A stretch of DNA of 47,528 nucleotides from SZUA-35 sp037969565 (GCA_037969565.1 JBBKXQ010000168.1:1-47528), one strand, 5' to 3'; positions 15,718-25,008 are shown, counted from the first letter of the stretch. A program made the numbers and translations. The notes: generated by a model not told the origin, from the sequence alone.

Positions 15718-17880
15718 TCATCGGCCGGGGGGGACGGAACCCAGGTGCTCGAGTAGGAAGTCCCGCTGCAAGTGAAGCATGTTCTCGGCCACGATCTCCT
15801 GCGGCGTCATGTGGGTGACGCCGGAAAGCGGCAGAACATGATGTGACCTCCCGGCGGCGAGGAGCGCGCTCGACATTCGTAGTGTGTGGGCGGCAACCAC
15901 GTTGTCATCCGCCAGCCCGTGGATCAAGAGCAGTGGACGTTGCAGTGATGCTGCCTCGGCGGTGAGATCATTGTTGGCGTAGTGGCTCGGGTAGTCGTCG
16001 GGGTGGCCAAGATATCGCTCGGTGTAGTGCGTGTCGTACAGATGCCAGGTGGTGACTGGAGCCCCGGCGATTGCGGCGTGGATGCGATCCGGCGCTCGAA
16101 GCGCGGCGAGGGTTGCGAGGTAGCCACCGAAGGACCAGCCCCGGATTCCGACTCGTTCGAGGTCGAGGAACGGATACTTCTCCGACGCGGCATCGAGTGC
16201 GTCGAGCTGATCTTCGAGCACTGGTCCGGCCAGATCACCCCAGACCGCTCGTTCGAACGACGGTCCTCTTCCCGGAGTGCCTCGGTTGTCGACGACGAGC
16301 ACGGCAAATCCCTGATCGGCAAACCATTGGGACGTGAGGTGCGGAAGGTGAGACCGCACGACGCGTTGGGCATGCGGGCCGCCGTAAGGATCGAGAAGTA
16401 CCGGCAAGGGTGAGCGGCCGTCGTGACCGGTCGGCAGGAACAGGGCTGCGGCGAGAAGGCGCTTGCCAAGGCGCAACATCTCGGGGGCCGTACTGATCAC
16501 CGGCGTGGCGGCGTGGTTCTGAATGGCAACCAGATCGGGAAGCGGGGCGCCATCACCCAGATCCTGGCCCAGGGCCCGCACAACGAATCGGGTTGCAGAC
16601 TGTTCGAGCGACGTCGAGGTGATCACCGCAACGGCGGCTGCCGCGACCACGTTGTGAACTCCTGCGTCGGACGTGAGCCGGCGGCTCCGGGACTCGTCCT
16701 CCAGGTCGATTGCCCAGACGTGGATCTCGGTGGAATCGGTCCAGGCAGTGACGACGGCCGTCGTTCCACAAACTGCGGCGATGGATCGCACGTGGATGTC
16801 ATCGGGTGAGATTGGCCGGCCGTCCAGACACAACACTCGGCGATCGAGATCGGCCCGGTCTTCCAGGGTGAGCAATCCGAGTGCCGACCACGACGGGGAC
16901 CCGGGTAGGAGTTCGACCCACACATCGTCGGTGATCCGTCGTTGTTCGACCACCGCCATCTGGCTGGCAGCGGCAGTCGAAACAGCAGCAATCGAAACCG
17001 TTCGCTGATCGCGGGTCTGTCGGACCACCAAGGGGTCGTGACCCTCGCTCCAGACGACGTCATTGAGATATTCGAATGGGTCGACATCCGGCACCGGGCT
17101 GTGCCAACGGATCTCGGTGCGCTGTCCGTCGAGCTGGATCAGTGCGAGCCCGATTTCAGCGTTGGCGGTACCGGCGGCCGGATACCGAATTTCGGCCGGA
17201 GCAACTCCGGGATTGGCTGGATCGGCGATCCACCACCGTTGTACCGATGATTCGCAGACTCGGCAGGCGATGAGCGACTGACCATCGGGAGCCCACCAGA
17301 AACCCCGGCTCCGGCCCATCTCTTCGGCTGCGATGAAGTCGGCCCGCCCCCACGAAACGAGCGGATCGTCGTCGGTCGCCAACACGGAACTGTTCGTGCC
17401 GTCGAGCTCGACGAGATGGAGGTCGGAACCGATCATGAAGGCGATGCGCCGACCGCTCGGATCGATCCTGGGGTCGAAGACCCCAGCGTCGGTGGCGTGG
17501 GACCGAAGAGTGCCGGCGGCGAGCTCAACGGAGAACAGCGAACCGCCGAGAGCGAAGGCAGCGGTGGTCGCTTCGTCGTCGAGACTGTAGGAAACGATGC
17601 CGGCCGCACCCTCTCGGGCCCGCTCACGGCGGGCTCGCTCGGCAGCCGGAAGGTCGGCATCGAGGTCGGCCATGTCGTTGGGGTCCACGACCAGTCGTTC
17701 CACACCGGTTGCGATCGTGAGTTCCCATAGACAGAGAACCGGATCGTCGCCCGCCTTGGATCGGAGAAACAACACCCGGTGACCGTCTGCTGAGATCTGG
17801 ATGTTTCTGGGCGTGCCGAGCGTGAAGCGGCGAGTGGCCGCGTACTGCCGGGGGAATGTCGTCTCGAGGCCCGAACTCAC
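15718..17880 (-). CDS. S9 family prolyl oligopeptidase / DPP IV-like peptidase
   Basis: The predicted 720-residue serine peptidase has an N-terminal beta-propeller (about 1-460) with ISADGHRVLFLR and repeated WD-type strands, and a C-terminal alpha/beta-hydrolase domain. The catalytic triad is Ser583 (GWSFGG), Asp658 (HGLADDN) and His690 (SGVTHM), the order and spacing of dipeptidyl peptidase IV-like S9 enzymes. No signal peptide is evident, so cytoplasmic peptide turnover is likely. The GTG at 17880 overlaps the TGA of the upstream acyltransferase gene (GTGA), implying translational coupling. The frame remains open upstream, but that extension lies inside the acyltransferase gene and has no conserved features. 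Confidence 0.92.
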   Translation of the reverse strand: MSSGLETTFPRQYAATRRFTLGTPRNIQISADGHRVLFLRSKAGDDPVLCLWELTIATGVERLVVDPNDMADLDADLPAAERARRERAREGAAGIVSYSLDDEATTAAFALGGSLFSVELAAGTLRSHATDAGVFDPRIDPSGRRIAFMIGSDLHLVELDGTNSSVLATDDDPLVSWGRADFIAAEEMGRSRGFWWAPDGQSLIACRVCESSVQRWWIADPANPGVAPAEIRYPAAGTANAEIGLALIQLDGQRTEIRWHSPVPDVDPFEYLNDVVWSEGHDPLVVRQTRDQRTVSIAAVSTAAASQMAVVEQRRITDDVWVELLPGSPSWSALGLLTLEDRADLDRRVLCLDGRPISPDDIHVRSIAAVCGTTAVVTAWTDSTEIHVWAIDLEDESRSRRLTSDAGVHNVVAAAAVAVITSTSLEQSATRFVVRALGQDLGDGAPLPDLVAIQNHAATPVISTAPEMLRLGKRLLAAALFLPTGHDGRSPLPVLLDPYGGPHAQRVVRSHLPHLTSQWFADQGFAVLVVDNRGTPGRGPSFERAVWGDLAGPVLEDQLDALDAASEKYPFLDLERVGIRGWSFGGYLATLAALRAPDRIHAAIAGAPVTTWHLYDTHYTERYLGHPDDYPSHYANNDLTAEAASLQRPLLLIHGLADDNVVAAHTLRMSSALLAAGRSHHVLPLSGVTHMTPQEIVAENMLHLQRDFLLEHLGSVPPGR

Positions 17881-19280
17881 CGAGGAAGTCCTAGCACGCC
17901 GAGCGACTTCAAGCCGTTCCGGAAGTCGGAGCGCAACGACGGTCGGTCGGGAATCACCGCCGGGTCGACATGGAATCCCACGGCTGCCAGGTCGCCGTAA
18001 CTCAGCAGTGTTGCGTTGAAGGCGGTGCCCGCCACGGGTCCGACCGGAAGCATCGACTCGATCCGCTGGCCGGCGATCCACGCTGGAACGGGCAGGCCGG
18101 GAACGTTGCTCGTGGCGAAGTCGACCCGTCGGGCCTGATCGAGTGCGAGTACCGAGGTCATCGAGTTCGGGAGGAACGCGGCGAAGCTTCCGAGGGCACC
18201 GAAGACGTCGGGGCCTCCAGCGATCTGATCTCGCTTGGCGAGGATCTGGTGACGCGCTGCGGCGAGACGGTCCGCTGTTGTCGCCCCGGTTCCCGGCAGC
18301 GACAACCCGACGGGAATGAATGCATTGTTCGGGTTGCCCTCGGCGGCGTGCCTGGTGCTGATCACCACGGTTGCTGCGATCGTCGGGAGTTCGACCGATG
18401 CCCGCTCGTGTTGGAGCACCGCCGCTTCGGCACACGCCACGACAAAGAGGTCGTTCAGGCTCACCTCGGACCGCTGGGCCCCGTCACGAAGGTTCTCGAG
18501 CGGCAACTCGTAGGCGACGAACCGGCGATTCCTTGTTCGCGCCCGCCAGAGCGGTGATCCTTCGTGGCCCTTCGCCGGCACGTGCTCGGCGACCACTTTG
18601 GCCGCGGCGACCGCTTCACTGACTGCGTCACTGCCGGCTTCGGCTGCTCGGCCTGCGTGGGCAAACGACGTTGCGGTGCCGGTGATGAATCCCGCCAGCT
18701 TTTCGGCGCCGTCGCGAATCGAATCGGCGAGCGAACTCGGTGCCGGCTCAGGATCCGGGGTCAAGCCGGCCAGGACGTCGGCGAGCGCGATCGGTTCTGG
18801 TGGTGGACTCGCAGGTTCGAATTCCAGGAGATGGGCTCCGAGTGCCAGTGCTCCTTGGCCGTCTGCGATCGAATGATGCAACTTGATGGCAAGGCCCGCT
18901 CGGCCACGAGGGAGCCCGGTGATCGTCGTGATCTGCCACAGCGGACGACCACGATCGAATGGGTCGTTGATGATCGCCGCCGCGAGTTCGATCATCGCCG
19001 CCCGCGAGGCGGGTGCCGGCAGTCGAATGAACCGAAGATGATGATCGAGGTCGAATTCGGAATCGAGTACCCACTCGGGCGGAAAGAGCGGAAGCGTGGA
19101 CGGGCGAACACGTTCTCTGAGCGCCGGCACATGACCGATCGCCCGCACGATCGTGTTGCGAAGTCGTTCAGGGTCGGGCGCGGAGTCGAGTATGGCGATC
19201 ATGCCCATCGTCGATCTCAGTGACGGAGTTTCGTCGAGGTTCCACAGCATTGCTTCGGTGTCGGTGAGTCGACGGGCCAT
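17877..19280 (-). CDS. Wax ester synthase / diacylglycerol O-acyltransferase (WS/DGAT) family protein
   Basis: Members transfer acyl groups from acyl-CoA to diacylglycerol or fatty alcohols, making storage triacylglycerol or wax esters at the membrane. The 467-residue sequence has the catalytic motif HHSIADG (His135-His136, Asp140-Gly141), preceded by PLWQITTI at 113-120 and followed by the C-terminal NVPGLP-type motif (SNVPGLPVP). Its N-terminus MARRLTDTEAMLWNLDE resembles actinobacterial paralogues (LTxxDxxFWxxE). The C-terminus is coupled to the S9 peptidase gene by a four-base overlap. Substrate range is not predictable. Confidence 0.92.
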   Translation of the reverse strand: MARRLTDTEAMLWNLDETPSLRSTMGMIAILDSAPDPERLRNTIVRAIGHVPALRERVRPSTLPLFPPEWVLDSEFDLDHHLRFIRLPAPASRAAMIELAAAIINDPFDRGRPLWQITTITGLPRGRAGLAIKLHHSIADGQGALALGAHLLEFEPASPPPEPIALADVLAGLTPDPEPAPSSLADSIRDGAEKLAGFITGTATSFAHAGRAAEAGSDAVSEAVAAAKVVAEHVPAKGHEGSPLWRARTRNRRFVAYELPLENLRDGAQRSEVSLNDLFVVACAEAAVLQHERASVELPTIAATVVISTRHAAEGNPNNAFIPVGLSLPGTGATTADRLAAARHQILAKRDQIAGGPDVFGALGSFAAFLPNSMTSVLALDQARRVDFATSNVPGLPVPAWIAGQRIESMLPVGPVAGTAFNATLLSYGDLAAVGFHVDPAVIPDRPSLRSDFRNGLKSLGVLGLPR

Positions 19281-19461
19281 GCCCCATCATGTCTGCCCCG
19301 AAGACGGACCGCTCCTCTCGTGCTGTGGTTCGGTGCGCTGAGCCATGTGACGGAAGTTTGACTGACCAGTTCAGAGTTCGTTGCCGACCTCCGATAGGGT
19401 TCTCATCCATAGTGATTTCGGAGGAGCAGATCTCCGGTCACTTCGAAAGAAGGTTTACAAC

Positions 19462-19728
19462 ATGGTCAAAGTGTGGATCGATCAGGATCTTTGCACCGGC
19501 GATGGCCTGTGCGCGGAGATCGCGCCCGACGTCTTCTTCGGTATGGACGACGGGCTTTATTACGTCAAAGAAGACGCCGCCAACTTCGGTTCGGAGAAAC
19601 TCTTCGACGGCACCGCCAATCCGGCCGGAGCCGAGGGAATGGCGCGCATTCCCGAAGACGGACTCGAGCGAGTGATCGAATCCGCCGAAGAGTGCCCCGG
19701 CGAGTGCATCTTCATCGACGTCGAGTGA
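19462..19728 (+). CDS. Small ferredoxin, probable 3Fe-4S type
   Basis: This 88-residue electron carrier has cysteines at 11, 17, 78 and 82. In the pattern CTGDGLC the second Cys of a 4Fe-4S site is replaced by Asp14, while CPGECI closes the site. This is typical of 3Fe-4S ferredoxins that serve cytochromes P450 and other oxygenases in actinobacteria. A longer-than-usual insert lies between the two Cys clusters (about residues 36-70). GAAAGAAGG stands 6 bases before the ATG, and a TAGGGT -10-like hexamer lies at 19395-19400. No P450 is encoded in this window, so the partner is unknown. Confidence 0.88.
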   Translation: MVKVWIDQDLCTGDGLCAEIAPDVFFGMDDGLYYVKEDAANFGSEKLFDGTANPAGAEGMARIPEDGLERVIESAEECPGECIFIDVE

Positions 19729-19786
19729 CCCATCAATGAACTGAGCTGCGCGGAATTCGTGCGGTTCTGAAAATTCGTATTTTGTT

Positions 19787-19816
19787 GGTGAGCTGGGCCA
19801 TTTGGCTCAGCTCACC
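19787..19816 (+). terminator. Strong hairpin after the ferredoxin gene (shared core)
   Basis: A 13-bp stem (one G-U pair) with an ATTT loop lies 58 bases after the ferredoxin stop and 17 bases before the next gene. No U-tract follows. The tip, TGGGCCATTTGGC, is identical over 13 bases to another hairpin at 29968-29995. It may be a terminator without a tail, or an RNA or protein target. Confidence 0.55.
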
Positions 19817-19833
19817 GCCCGTTTTGCCGACAG

Positions 19834-20880
19834 ATGCAGATGCGCGTCATCAAGTTTGCGTTCTTCCTCGCGCTGGTCGCTGGTTGGTTCACGGGCTGGA
19901 GTCATCGATCTGAAGTCGTCACGGCCTACACCGATGAACGTGCCCCCATCGAAGTTCGTCTGGCGGGAATCGCCGGCACCGGACCGCTCGGCCATCCAGG
20001 CCGCTCACCGTACGCTCTGGCCGCCGTCACGCCGGGTGCCGCCGGGATGCGCTCCATCGGAATCGAACTCGAACCCCCGGCGGGAGAATCAGTCTCCATC
20101 AGCGGCGGCGAAGCCGAGTTGTCCGGGGTGGTCCTCGATGACACGGGAGCGTTCGTACCGAACGCAACCGTTCGGCTCGAGCGGGTGACCAGCTCGGGAT
20201 CGGCGACGCTCGATCTCTTGGCGGGCGACGACGGCGCCTGGTCGGCCAACGGTCTTCCCGGGGGGCGATACCGAGTGCGAGGCTTCGTGCCGAACGTGCT
20301 GCGCTCGGGCGATGTCCAGGTCCGCTTGCTCGGTCCGGAACAGTCGACCGAGTTGAGCCTCCTGAGTGTGCCGGCCGATGACCGGACGAAGCTCGAGATC
20401 ATCGGCCCTGAATCGATCATGATCGACACGTCGGCCACCATTGCTGTCGTGGCCAGCCGCCAGGTGGTCGACGCCGAGGGTCTCCTGGTGAGGTTGCCCG
20501 TTCCCGGCACCACGATCTCCGTGCAACTCCAGGACCCGCAGGCGACCGCTGTGCCACCTCCTGCTGTGCCACCTAGTGCTGTGCCACCTAGTGCTGTGCC
20601 ACCTAGTGCTGTGCCACCAACCGGACTGCCACCAACTGGACTGCCGTCGGCCGGACCCCAGCCCAGCCCTGGGATCGTTGCAGGTATGACCTTGCTCTCT
20701 GCCGCCGAAGTCGTCACCGATGCTTCCGGAGCTTCCCGATTCCTCCTCCGGTGCGAATCGCTCGGACCGGTTTCATTGCGAGCAACGTTCGACAGCGCTG
20801 CGGTCGTTCTGTCCTTGCCTCCCTGCGCGCCGTTCTCCGAGCCGGAGGCGACAACAACTCCGGCCAAGGGAGACGGTTGA
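19834..20880 (+). CDS. Exported protein with carboxypeptidase-regulatory-like domain
   Basis: This 348-residue protein has an N-terminal hydrophobic helix (about 5-22) acting as signal or anchor. Residues about 92-175 (ELSGVVLDDTGAFVPNATVRL ... GGRYRVRGF) form a beta-sandwich of the CarboxypepD_reg/Ig-like type often used in cell-surface proteins. After a second beta-rich region comes a proline-rich pentapeptide repeat (VPPSA/VPPTG) at about 240-274, then a short domain with two Cys (Cys309, Cys334). It has no catalytic motif. Its TGA overlaps the ATG of the penicillin-binding protein by one base, so it is the first gene of that operon. Start could be either ATG, 19834 or 19840. Confidence 0.8.
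   Translation: MQMRVIKFAFFLALVAGWFTGWSHRSEVVTAYTDERAPIEVRLAGIAGTGPLGHPGRSPYALAAVTPGAAGMRSIGIELEPPAGESVSISGGEAELSGVVLDDTGAFVPNATVRLERVTSSGSATLDLLAGDDGAWSANGLPGGRYRVRGFVPNVLRSGDVQVRLLGPEQSTELSLLSVPADDRTKLEIIGPESIMIDTSATIAVVASRQVVDAEGLLVRLPVPGTTISVQLQDPQATAVPPPAVPPSAVPPSAVPPSAVPPTGLPPTGLPSAGPQPSPGIVAGMTLLSAAEVVTDASGASRFLLRCESLGPVSLRATFDSAAVVLSLPPCAPFSEPEATTTPAKGDG
20551..20655 (+). repeat. 15-bp in-frame tandem repeat (seven units)
   Basis: Seven 15-base units encode VPPPA, VPPSA three times, VPPTG, LPPTG and LPSAG. The three middle units are identical in DNA, which suggests recent expansion. Confidence 0.85.
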
Positions 20881-23186
20881 TGAGGTCGGGGACGGGATCA
20901 CGATCTGGGTTCGGTGGTTCGCTCACGACGATGCTCCGTTTCGTCGTCGCGCTGGTGATTTCCGCTGTTGTCGTCCCGCCGGCAGTGGCTGCGGTGGCCG
21001 GGATGACGCTTCTCCGCGCTCCGTTGCCGGGAGAGCTGCCCGATGAGCGCCCCTCATTCGAGGCCGTCCCATCGATTGTGGTCGATCGAAATGGCAAGCA
21101 GATCGCCGTGTTCCGCGGCTTTGATCGAACGGTCGAGATCACAGCCGACGATGTTCCCGAGATCATGAACCAAGCGGTCGTCGCCATCGAAGATCGTCGG
21201 TTCTACGAACACGACGGCATCGACTACGAAGGAATCGCTCGAGCGGCCCGCACGGACCTCGTGCTCGGTGAGATCGTGCAGGGCGGCTCGACGATCACCC
21301 AGCAGTACGTCAAGAACACCTACCTCTCGGGCGAGCGCACGTTCGAGCGGAAATTCCGGGAAGCCCTTCTCGCCACCAAACTCGAGCAGCAACTGACGAA
21401 GGACGAAATTCTGTTTCGGTACCTGGAGTCGAGCTACTTCGGCGCCGGTGCCTACGGAGTCGGCGCTGCGGCCGAGGTGTATTTCGGCAAACCGGTGAAC
21501 GAGATCGACATCTCCGAAGCGGCCACGCTGGCCGGTCTCCTGCAAGCTCCGACCCGCCTGTCGCCCCGGGTCGACATCGAAGCCGCAGAGGCCCGCCGTC
21601 GCCTCGTGCTCCAGGCGATGCTCGATGTCGGTTACATCACCGAGAAGGAACACGGTCGGCAGGCCGCCCGCACGCTCTGGTCAGCTGCCGACAGCGACCG
21701 GCCCGAGGGTGTGGTGACGGTGGTTGTTCCGCCTCCCGTCAATGGCGCATCCGATCACCCCTTCTTCGTTGACTGGATCGAACAGGAACTGCTGGACCGC
21801 TTCGGACCCGATCTGGTGTATCGAGGCGGTCTTCAAATCGAGACCACCATTGATCCGAGACTCCAGCGCCAAGCCGAGGCCGCCGTTGCCGCCCGACTGG
21901 CCAACACCGAATATCCCGTCGAGATGAGCCTGGTCTCGCTGGATCCCCGTTCCGGTGAGGTCCTGGCCATGGTCGGGGGCCGAGATTACGAATTCAGCCA
22001 GGTGAACCTTGCAACCGGTGGGACGACGGGATTTCAGCCGGGCAGTTCGTTCAAACCGATCGTCCTGGCCGAGGCGTTCCGTCAAGGCATCGGTCCGGAC
22101 ACGATCTATCCCGCGCCGGCAACGTGGGACGTTCCCGGGTGCAGCGGCAGCCAGTGCACGATCAGCAACTATGACAACCAGTCCCGTGGCGAGATAACGC
22201 TCCGTGATGCCACGGAGGCATCCGTCAACACTGTCTTCGCTCAGTTGATCACCGATGTGTCGATCGAACGAACAAAGGTCCTGGCCCGCCAACTCGGGCT
22301 CGAGCGCATCGATCCGAACGGGAGCTACGGAGCGAGTTTGGCGCTCGGGGCAGCCGAATCGTCCAGTCTCGAGATGGCTTCGGCCTACGGGACCTTCGCC
22401 AACCAAGGAGTACGGATCGCTCCGACCGGACTGGTGAGTGTCGTCGACCCTGACGGAAATGTTCTTCTCGACAATTCGGCTCGTTCCGGAACACGCGTTC
22501 TGAGCTCCGCAGTGGCGAACAACGTGACCGATGTGTTGGCCGGTGTTGTCACGAACGGAACCGGGCCCAGAGCGTCGCTCGGTGAGCGGCCTGTTGCGGG
22601 CAAAACAGGCACCGGTCAGGCCTATCGGGCCGCCTGGTTCGTGGGCTACACGCCCTCCTTGTCGACCGCGATCTGGATGGGTCACGCCGACAAGCTCCGA
22701 TCCCTGACGAACGTCAACGGCGTGAGCCGTGTTACGGGTGGCAGCCATCCAGCCATTGCCTTCGCCCAGTTCATGGCCGCCGCACTCGAAGGCACGGCAA
22801 TCGAACAATTTCCCGAACCCGAGCCGCTCGAGCAGGTCGAATCCGCAGATGATGTGATCGCTCGGGAGCAAGAACACACCGTTGCCGGCGTGCCATCCCA
22901 ACCGGTCATCGTCAACACCGATTGCGGCGGTCCCTGTGAACGTGACCTCGTTCCTCAGCCCTCGCTCGACCCACCACCGGTCACAGCACCCACCACCACC
23001 ACGACGACGCTGCCACCGACAACCGCGCTGCCACCGACAACCGTGTCGCCGACGACGACGGGCCCGGCAACAACCACCCCATCGTCGAGCAATCCGAACA
23101 CGACCGCAACAACATCCACGAGCACCACGACTTCACCGTCGACAACGACAACGACGTTGACCACTTCCACCGGAGGCACCCCATGA
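20880..23186 (+). CDS. Class A penicillin-binding protein (bifunctional)
   Basis: This 768-residue membrane enzyme polymerises glycan strands and crosslinks peptides in the cell wall. A transmembrane helix lies at about 18-42. The GT51 glycosyltransferase domain (about 65-250) has catalytic Glu104 in EDRRFYEHDG, and GGSTITQQYVKN. The transpeptidase domain shows all three motifs: SSFK (Ser389, Lys392), SVN (448-450) and KTGTG (from Lys575). Residues about 690-768 are a Thr/Pro-rich low-complexity tail, probably spanning or penetrating the wall. The ATG at 20880 overlaps the upstream stop (TGATG), and the stop overlaps the next start (ATGA). The frame is open further upstream, but only inside the preceding gene. 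Confidence 0.95.
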   Translation: MRSGTGSRSGFGGSLTTMLRFVVALVISAVVVPPAVAAVAGMTLLRAPLPGELPDERPSFEAVPSIVVDRNGKQIAVFRGFDRTVEITADDVPEIMNQAVVAIEDRRFYEHDGIDYEGIARAARTDLVLGEIVQGGSTITQQYVKNTYLSGERTFERKFREALLATKLEQQLTKDEILFRYLESSYFGAGAYGVGAAAEVYFGKPVNEIDISEAATLAGLLQAPTRLSPRVDIEAAEARRRLVLQAMLDVGYITEKEHGRQAARTLWSAADSDRPEGVVTVVVPPPVNGASDHPFFVDWIEQELLDRFGPDLVYRGGLQIETTIDPRLQRQAEAAVAARLANTEYPVEMSLVSLDPRSGEVLAMVGGRDYEFSQVNLATGGTTGFQPGSSFKPIVLAEAFRQGIGPDTIYPAPATWDVPGCSGSQCTISNYDNQSRGEITLRDATEASVNTVFAQLITDVSIERTKVLARQLGLERIDPNGSYGASLALGAAESSSLEMASAYGTFANQGVRIAPTGLVSVVDPDGNVLLDNSARSGTRVLSSAVANNVTDVLAGVVTNGTGPRASLGERPVAGKTGTGQAYRAAWFVGYTPSLSTAIWMGHADKLRSLTNVNGVSRVTGGSHPAIAFAQFMAAALEGTAIEQFPEPEPLEQVESADDVIAREQEHTVAGVPSQPVIVNTDCGGPCERDLVPQPSLDPPPVTAPTTTTTTLPPTTALPPTTVSPTTTGPATTTPSSSNPNTTATTSTSTTTSPSTTTTTLTTSTGGTP

Positions 23187-24277
23187 CGGCCACCAAGACA
23201 CGATCACGACTGAAGCGTTCGGCCCCCGCGGAATCCAAACGCGTCAGCCCGAAGCGCCAGATCGTCAACCGACGAGTCGGTGGTGTTGCGCCGTTCGTCC
23301 GCCCTCCCAGTCGATACGCCCGCTGGCGCAAGCTGAGCGGTTGGCGTCGTCGCGGCTTCGTCCCGCTCAGCCCCGAACGCGAGAAGCGGCGCCACCGCGT
23401 GCTCCCTCGTACCGTGATCGGCATCTCCACGATGCTGATGTCCGCCGGGATCGGAGCGGGTTTCGCCGGCGCCGCATTTTATGCGTACTACGACAATCGA
23501 CTGGCCGAAAACGAGTTGCAGGTGGCCGGATTCGTTTCCACCTTCGATGCTCAGTTCGAAGACGCCGCCGGATCGCTCGACACGCTGCGAGCCGAATCGA
23601 TCGACCAGATCAGGACCGAACTCGTTCCCCTCGAGGAGTATGTCTCCGACGCGAACGGTGTTGTTGGTCTCCCGGAGACGGCCGGTCCGTCCGTATGGGC
23701 CATCGAGACAACCGATGATGACGGCCGGGCCGTCGTCGGTGCTGCGTTTGCGGTGGCTGGCCATGAGGGGGGAACGGCGCTGGTGACGAGCTACACGGTG
23801 GTGAGATCAGCCACGGTCACGCCTGCCCCTCCGATCCGACTCATCAAGGACGGGGTGGAAGTATCGGCGACACTGTGGTCTTGGGACCCCGAGCGTGATC
23901 TTGCCCTGGTTGTCACCGATCAGGTGATCCCTGTCCTGCCCTTGGCTGACGATGGGATGGTGCAAGCGGCGATCGGACAGCGGGTCTTCGCCATGAGTGG
24001 CATCGGTGGCCGGGGTGCGACCGCATCTCCCGGCGTTCTGTTGGATCAGTCGGCCGAAGGACTGCAGCACACCGCACGGCAAGGTCCGGTGTTCGCCGGC
24101 GGACCGCTCGTGACGGGCGATGGCAACGTGATCGGGATGACGTCGACTTCGTTCTCGCCCAACGGTCTCGACTTCGGCGATGTGGTCATGGCCCCCGACG
24201 CTGCGGCGTTCTGCTTTCGCATCTTGAGCTGCGCCGATGTGCGTGGGCAACCAACGGTGGCGCCAGCCGAAGGCTGA
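23183..24277 (+). CDS. Membrane-anchored catalytically degenerate trypsin/HtrA-fold protein
   Basis: This 364-residue protein has a long basic cytoplasmic N-terminus (1-75), one transmembrane helix (about 76-103), a short coiled segment and a C-terminal chymotrypsin-like domain (about 167-350). That domain aligns by pattern with S1C proteases: LVTSYTVV takes the place of LVTNxHVV, ERDLALV matches the DxDLAVL strand, and VFAGGPLVTGDGNVIGM matches the GxSGGPLxxxxGxVIGI site. The predicted triad is therefore Thr205 for His, Asp239 retained, Ala305 for Ser, so proteolysis is not expected. No PDZ domain follows. It starts in the ATGA overlap with the PBP gene, suggesting a partner, scaffold or ligand-binding role at the wall. 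The fold assignment is from pattern only. Confidence 0.8.
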   Translation: MTATKTRSRLKRSAPAESKRVSPKRQIVNRRVGGVAPFVRPPSRYARWRKLSGWRRRGFVPLSPEREKRRHRVLPRTVIGISTMLMSAGIGAGFAGAAFYAYYDNRLAENELQVAGFVSTFDAQFEDAAGSLDTLRAESIDQIRTELVPLEEYVSDANGVVGLPETAGPSVWAIETTDDDGRAVVGAAFAVAGHEGGTALVTSYTVVRSATVTPAPPIRLIKDGVEVSATLWSWDPERDLALVVTDQVIPVLPLADDGMVQAAIGQRVFAMSGIGGRGATASPGVLLDQSAEGLQHTARQGPVFAGGPLVTGDGNVIGMTSTSFSPNGLDFGDVVMAPDAAAFCFRILSCADVRGQPTVAPAEG

Positions 24278-24363
24278 CGGTCTACGCCCTCCACCGATCG
24301 GATCGACCGATTTCGTATCAGGCTCTTCGTCAACTTTCCGCCGAAGACGCCGATGAGATACTC

Positions 24364-25008
24364 ATGGAAGCGACCCGAGTTCCTCGCAGTGGGCGGCGTG
24401 CCGACCCCTCGCGTCGCGCTCCTGTTGAGTACAAACTCACGAATCGAGTCGAGCCGCCGCTTCCATCGAGCCTCGTCCGATCCGCCCCACCGGCGAAGTC
24501 GACCCGCAACAACGCAATGCTCGTCCTCGGCGCCGCACAGGCATCGCTGACCCTGTTTCTCACGCAAGCCATCGTGTCGGTACTGCTGGCTTCATCCTTG
24601 GGTAATGCCGTGACCATTCGGTTCGCCTTCCACGTGGTCCCTCACGTGGGCATCGCCGCCACTCCGTCGAGCATCATCTCGCTTTCCACTTGGCCTGCCG
24701 TTGCGGCCGCAACCACCACGGCCACCGGAGCACTCTGGAATCTCTGGCGCCGCCGAAGCAACCCGATGTTCGTCATCGGTTGGGCCAGTGGCTTTGTGAT
24801 GTCGCTCGAACTGCTCTCCATCCAACTCGGGCGCCACCTCCTCGATCCGCCGGTGGTGCACCCCTGGATCCTCGGTCAGGCCGTCGCGTTCGTCGCCGCT
24901 GGGGCCCTCATTTTCGTCGCTTTCCGGCCGACTCTCGAAGAAGCAACCGGAAACCCAAGTGGAAACCCTCCAATGAAAGACCCCGCCATGAACCCGAGTG
25001 CGACATGA
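24364..25008 (+). CDS. Membrane protein of unknown function
   Basis: This predicted 214-residue protein has a basic, Pro-rich N-terminus (1-50) and about four hydrophobic segments near 52-78, 84-125, 135-153 and 166-188, then a hydrophilic tail. I recognise no family motif. It resembles neither signal peptidases (no Ser-Met-x-Pro site) nor sortases. High third-position G+C supports this frame. It is 86 bases after the pseudo-protease gene, and its stop overlaps the next start (ATGA), which couples it to the secreted protein downstream and suggests a role in that protein's export or anchoring. Confidence 0.7.
   Translation: MEATRVPRSGRRADPSRRAPVEYKLTNRVEPPLPSSLVRSAPPAKSTRNNAMLVLGAAQASLTLFLTQAIVSVLLASSLGNAVTIRFAFHVVPHVGIAATPSSIISLSTWPAVAAATTTATGALWNLWRRRSNPMFVIGWASGFVMSLELLSIQLGRHLLDPPVVHPWILGQAVAFVAAGALIFVAFRPTLEEATGNPSGNPPMKDPAMNPSAT

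Noticed and set aside
17881..18435. Upstream extension of the S9 peptidase
   Set aside because: It lies wholly within the acyltransferase gene in another frame. The GTGA overlap gives a natural start.
20551..20655. Possible CRISPR-like array
   Set aside because: Units are contiguous without spacers and encode a proline-rich peptide repeat in frame; no cas gene is present.
21681..22901. 406-codon minus-strand open frame over the PBP gene
   Set aside because: Antisense to the transpeptidase domain with SxxK, SxN and KTG motifs; no domain of its own.
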